Shown here in pieces: positions 6,487-7,200 of a DNA stretch of 7,200 nt. The notes beneath the pieces were generated by a model that had not been told where the DNA came from, did no database searches, and saw nothing but the letters and a program-made list of their open reading frames with translations. The position numbers and the translations under genes were made by a program. The DNA is taken from contig CALBST010000160.1 in NCBI GenBank assembly GCA_937967425.1, forward strand, positions 1 to 7,200, given 5' to 3'. Source of the stretch: an uncultured Caulobacteraceae bacterium. GTDB lineage: Bacteria; Pseudomonadota; Alphaproteobacteria; Caulobacterales; TH1-2. Within the stretch, counting starts at the first letter, position 1. Every line of letters starts with the position of its first letter.

Positions 6487-6498
6487 TCAGAATCGAGG

Positions 6499-6554
6499 CC
6501 TGAGCTTGTCGAAGGCCGGTGGGCGCGCTGCGTCCTCCCTGCGACGGCTCAGGG
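6499..6554. repeat. Paired inverted repeat motifs forming a long hairpin, possible bidirectional terminator
   Basis: CCTGAGCTTGTCGAAGG (6499-6515) is followed, after 22 bp, by CCTGCGACGGCTCAGGG (6538-6554), which is a degenerate inverted copy. The two arms can pair over about 15 base pairs: 7 perfect outer pairs (6499-6505 with 6547-6553), a G-T pair, one bulged T, 4 pairs, one mismatch and 3 pairs. The left motif also makes its own small hairpin, GGCCT/AGGCC at 6497-6501 and 6513-6517. From general knowledge, the CCTGAGCTTGTCGAAGG motif recurs between genes in many proteobacterial genomes, so this looks like a REP/BIME-like element. It fills the 87-bp gap between the convergent aldehyde dehydrogenase and helicase genes, where it could end transcription from both sides; there is no U-run of the classic intrinsic type. 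Confidence 0.6.
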
Positions 6555-6573
6555 CTCGCGATAGTGCGGGTCT

Positions 6574-7200
6574 CTACTTCTTCGGCCGCAGAAACGCCGG
6601 CGTGCTGTCGCCGAAGCCGGTGACGGCGGGGCCGTTGTCTTCGCGCTGCGGGCGGCGTTCCTCGCTACGCGGGCGATCGCTGCGGCGCGGACGGTCTTCG
6701 CGCTTTGGCTCCGCATTGCCGTCGCTACGCTGAATCGGTTCGGTGGACGCAGTCGGGCGATCTTCGTCGCGCTTCACATATTTCTGCTTCTTCTCTGAGA
6801 GGCGGCGCGCGTGCTCTTTCTTGAGTTCCTCGGCGCGACGCCCGCGGCCGCCGCTGTCACGCGGATCGCCAAGCGCGGCTTCGGGGAGGCCTTCGATCTC
6901 GGCTTTCTCGATCGTCTTACCGGTGAGCTTTTCGATCGCTTCCCAGCTCTTTTTGTCGCCAGGGCCCACGAGCGTGAACGATGCGCCGAGGCGGCCGGCA
7001 CGGCCGGTGCGGCCGATGCGGTGGACGTAGTCTTCGGCGTGGCGTGGCGGCTCGTAATTGAAGACGTGGCTGACGTCGGGAATGTCAAGACCGCGCGCGG
7101 CGACGTCTGAGGCCACCAGATATTGCAGATCATTGGTGCGGAAGCGGTCGAGCGTTTTCATGCGCAGCGATTGATCGAGATCGCCATGGAGCGGGGCGGC
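6574..7200 (-). CDS. DEAD-box ATP-dependent RNA helicase, RhlE-like (C-terminal part)
   Basis: The gene runs off the right edge; 208 C-terminal residues are visible, read in frame from base 7200. DEAD-box helicases unwind short RNA duplexes in ribosome assembly and mRNA decay. The second RecA domain shows motif IVa ('HGDLDQSLR', visible residues 5-13), motif V ('[15 protein letters not shown]', 29-43) and motif VI ('[12 protein letters not shown]', 58-69). The ATPase motifs Q, I and DEAD lie outside the window. After about residue 105 comes a ~100-residue low-complexity, highly charged tail rich in Arg, Glu, Asp and Lys with '[19 protein letters not shown]'-like repeats, typical of an RNA-binding disordered tail, ending in '[16 protein letters not shown]'. 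That terminal motif is familiar from alphaproteobacterial RhlE-type helicases. The Met at 7161 is internal and not the start, since conserved helicase sequence continues upstream of it. Confidence 0.93.
   Translation of the reverse strand, partial: AAPLHGDLDQSLRMKTLDRFRTNDLQYLVASDVAARGLDIPDVSHVFNYEPPRHAEDYVHRIGRTGRAGRLGASFTLVGPGDKKSWEAIEKLTGKTIEKAEIEGLPEAALGDPRDSGGRGRRAEELKKEHARRLSEKKQKYVKRDEDRPTASTEPIQRSDGNAEPKREDRPRRSDRPRSEERRPQREDNGPAVTGFGDSTPAFLRPKK

Noticed and set aside
6506..6733. A 75-aa plus-strand frame after the aldehyde dehydrogenase gene, and similar plus-strand frames to about 7110
   Set aside because: They run through the hairpin repeat and then antisense to the helicase's charged tail; Arg/Ser-rich shadow composition.

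Overview
This is an ordinary, tightly packed chromosomal segment of a GC-rich alphaproteobacterium. The suf gene order (sufD-sufS-sufT-sufA), the codon usage biased to G/C at third positions, the RhlE-type helicase with its '[10 protein letters not shown]' end and the CCTGAGCTTGTCGAAGG-type intergenic repeat all fit this group. Caulobacterales/Hyphomonadaceae is my best guess for the lineage, but it is not proven here. I see no phage, transposon, CRISPR or tRNA/rRNA sequence.

Region 1 (1-2677, + strand) is the distal part of a suf iron-sulfur cluster assembly operon. It runs: the C-terminal end of SufD; the cysteine desulfurase SufS (ATGA overlap with sufD); the DUF59/MIP18-type protein SufT (3 nt gap); an A-type carrier of the SufA/IscA/ErpA family (3 nt gap); and a small TfoX N-terminal-domain protein (2 nt gap, GTG start). 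SufS takes sulfur from cysteine, SufB/C/D (only the SufD end is visible) is the scaffold, and SufA and SufT act in carrying or maturing clusters. The TfoX-domain gene is a passenger or an unrecognised accessory.

Region 2 (2674-4883, - strand) reads leftward. A diguanylate cyclase with an intact GGEEF site but a broken I-site comes first. It is followed by an enoyl-CoA hydratase/isomerase-family protein whose residues fit an isomerase such as PaaG better than a hydratase, and then by a small single-span membrane protein of unknown function. The last gene converges with the suf operon so closely that both stop codons lie in one CTAG.

Region 3 (4884-5034) is a 151-bp divergent intergenic region between the diguanylate cyclase and an aldehyde dehydrogenase. 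It contains two inverted repeats that could be operators.

Region 4 (5035-7200) holds a coniferyl-aldehyde-dehydrogenase-like enzyme on the + strand. An 87-bp gap follows, containing a pair of inverted repeat motifs able to form a long hairpin. The last gene is the C-terminal part of a DEAD-box RNA helicase on the - strand that runs off the window.

I do not see a previously undescribed multi-gene system. The points worth a second look are the hairpin-forming repeat pair, the TfoX-domain gene in the suf operon, the isomerase-like crotonase active site, the lost I-site in the cyclase, and the inverted repeat before the aldehyde dehydrogenase gene.
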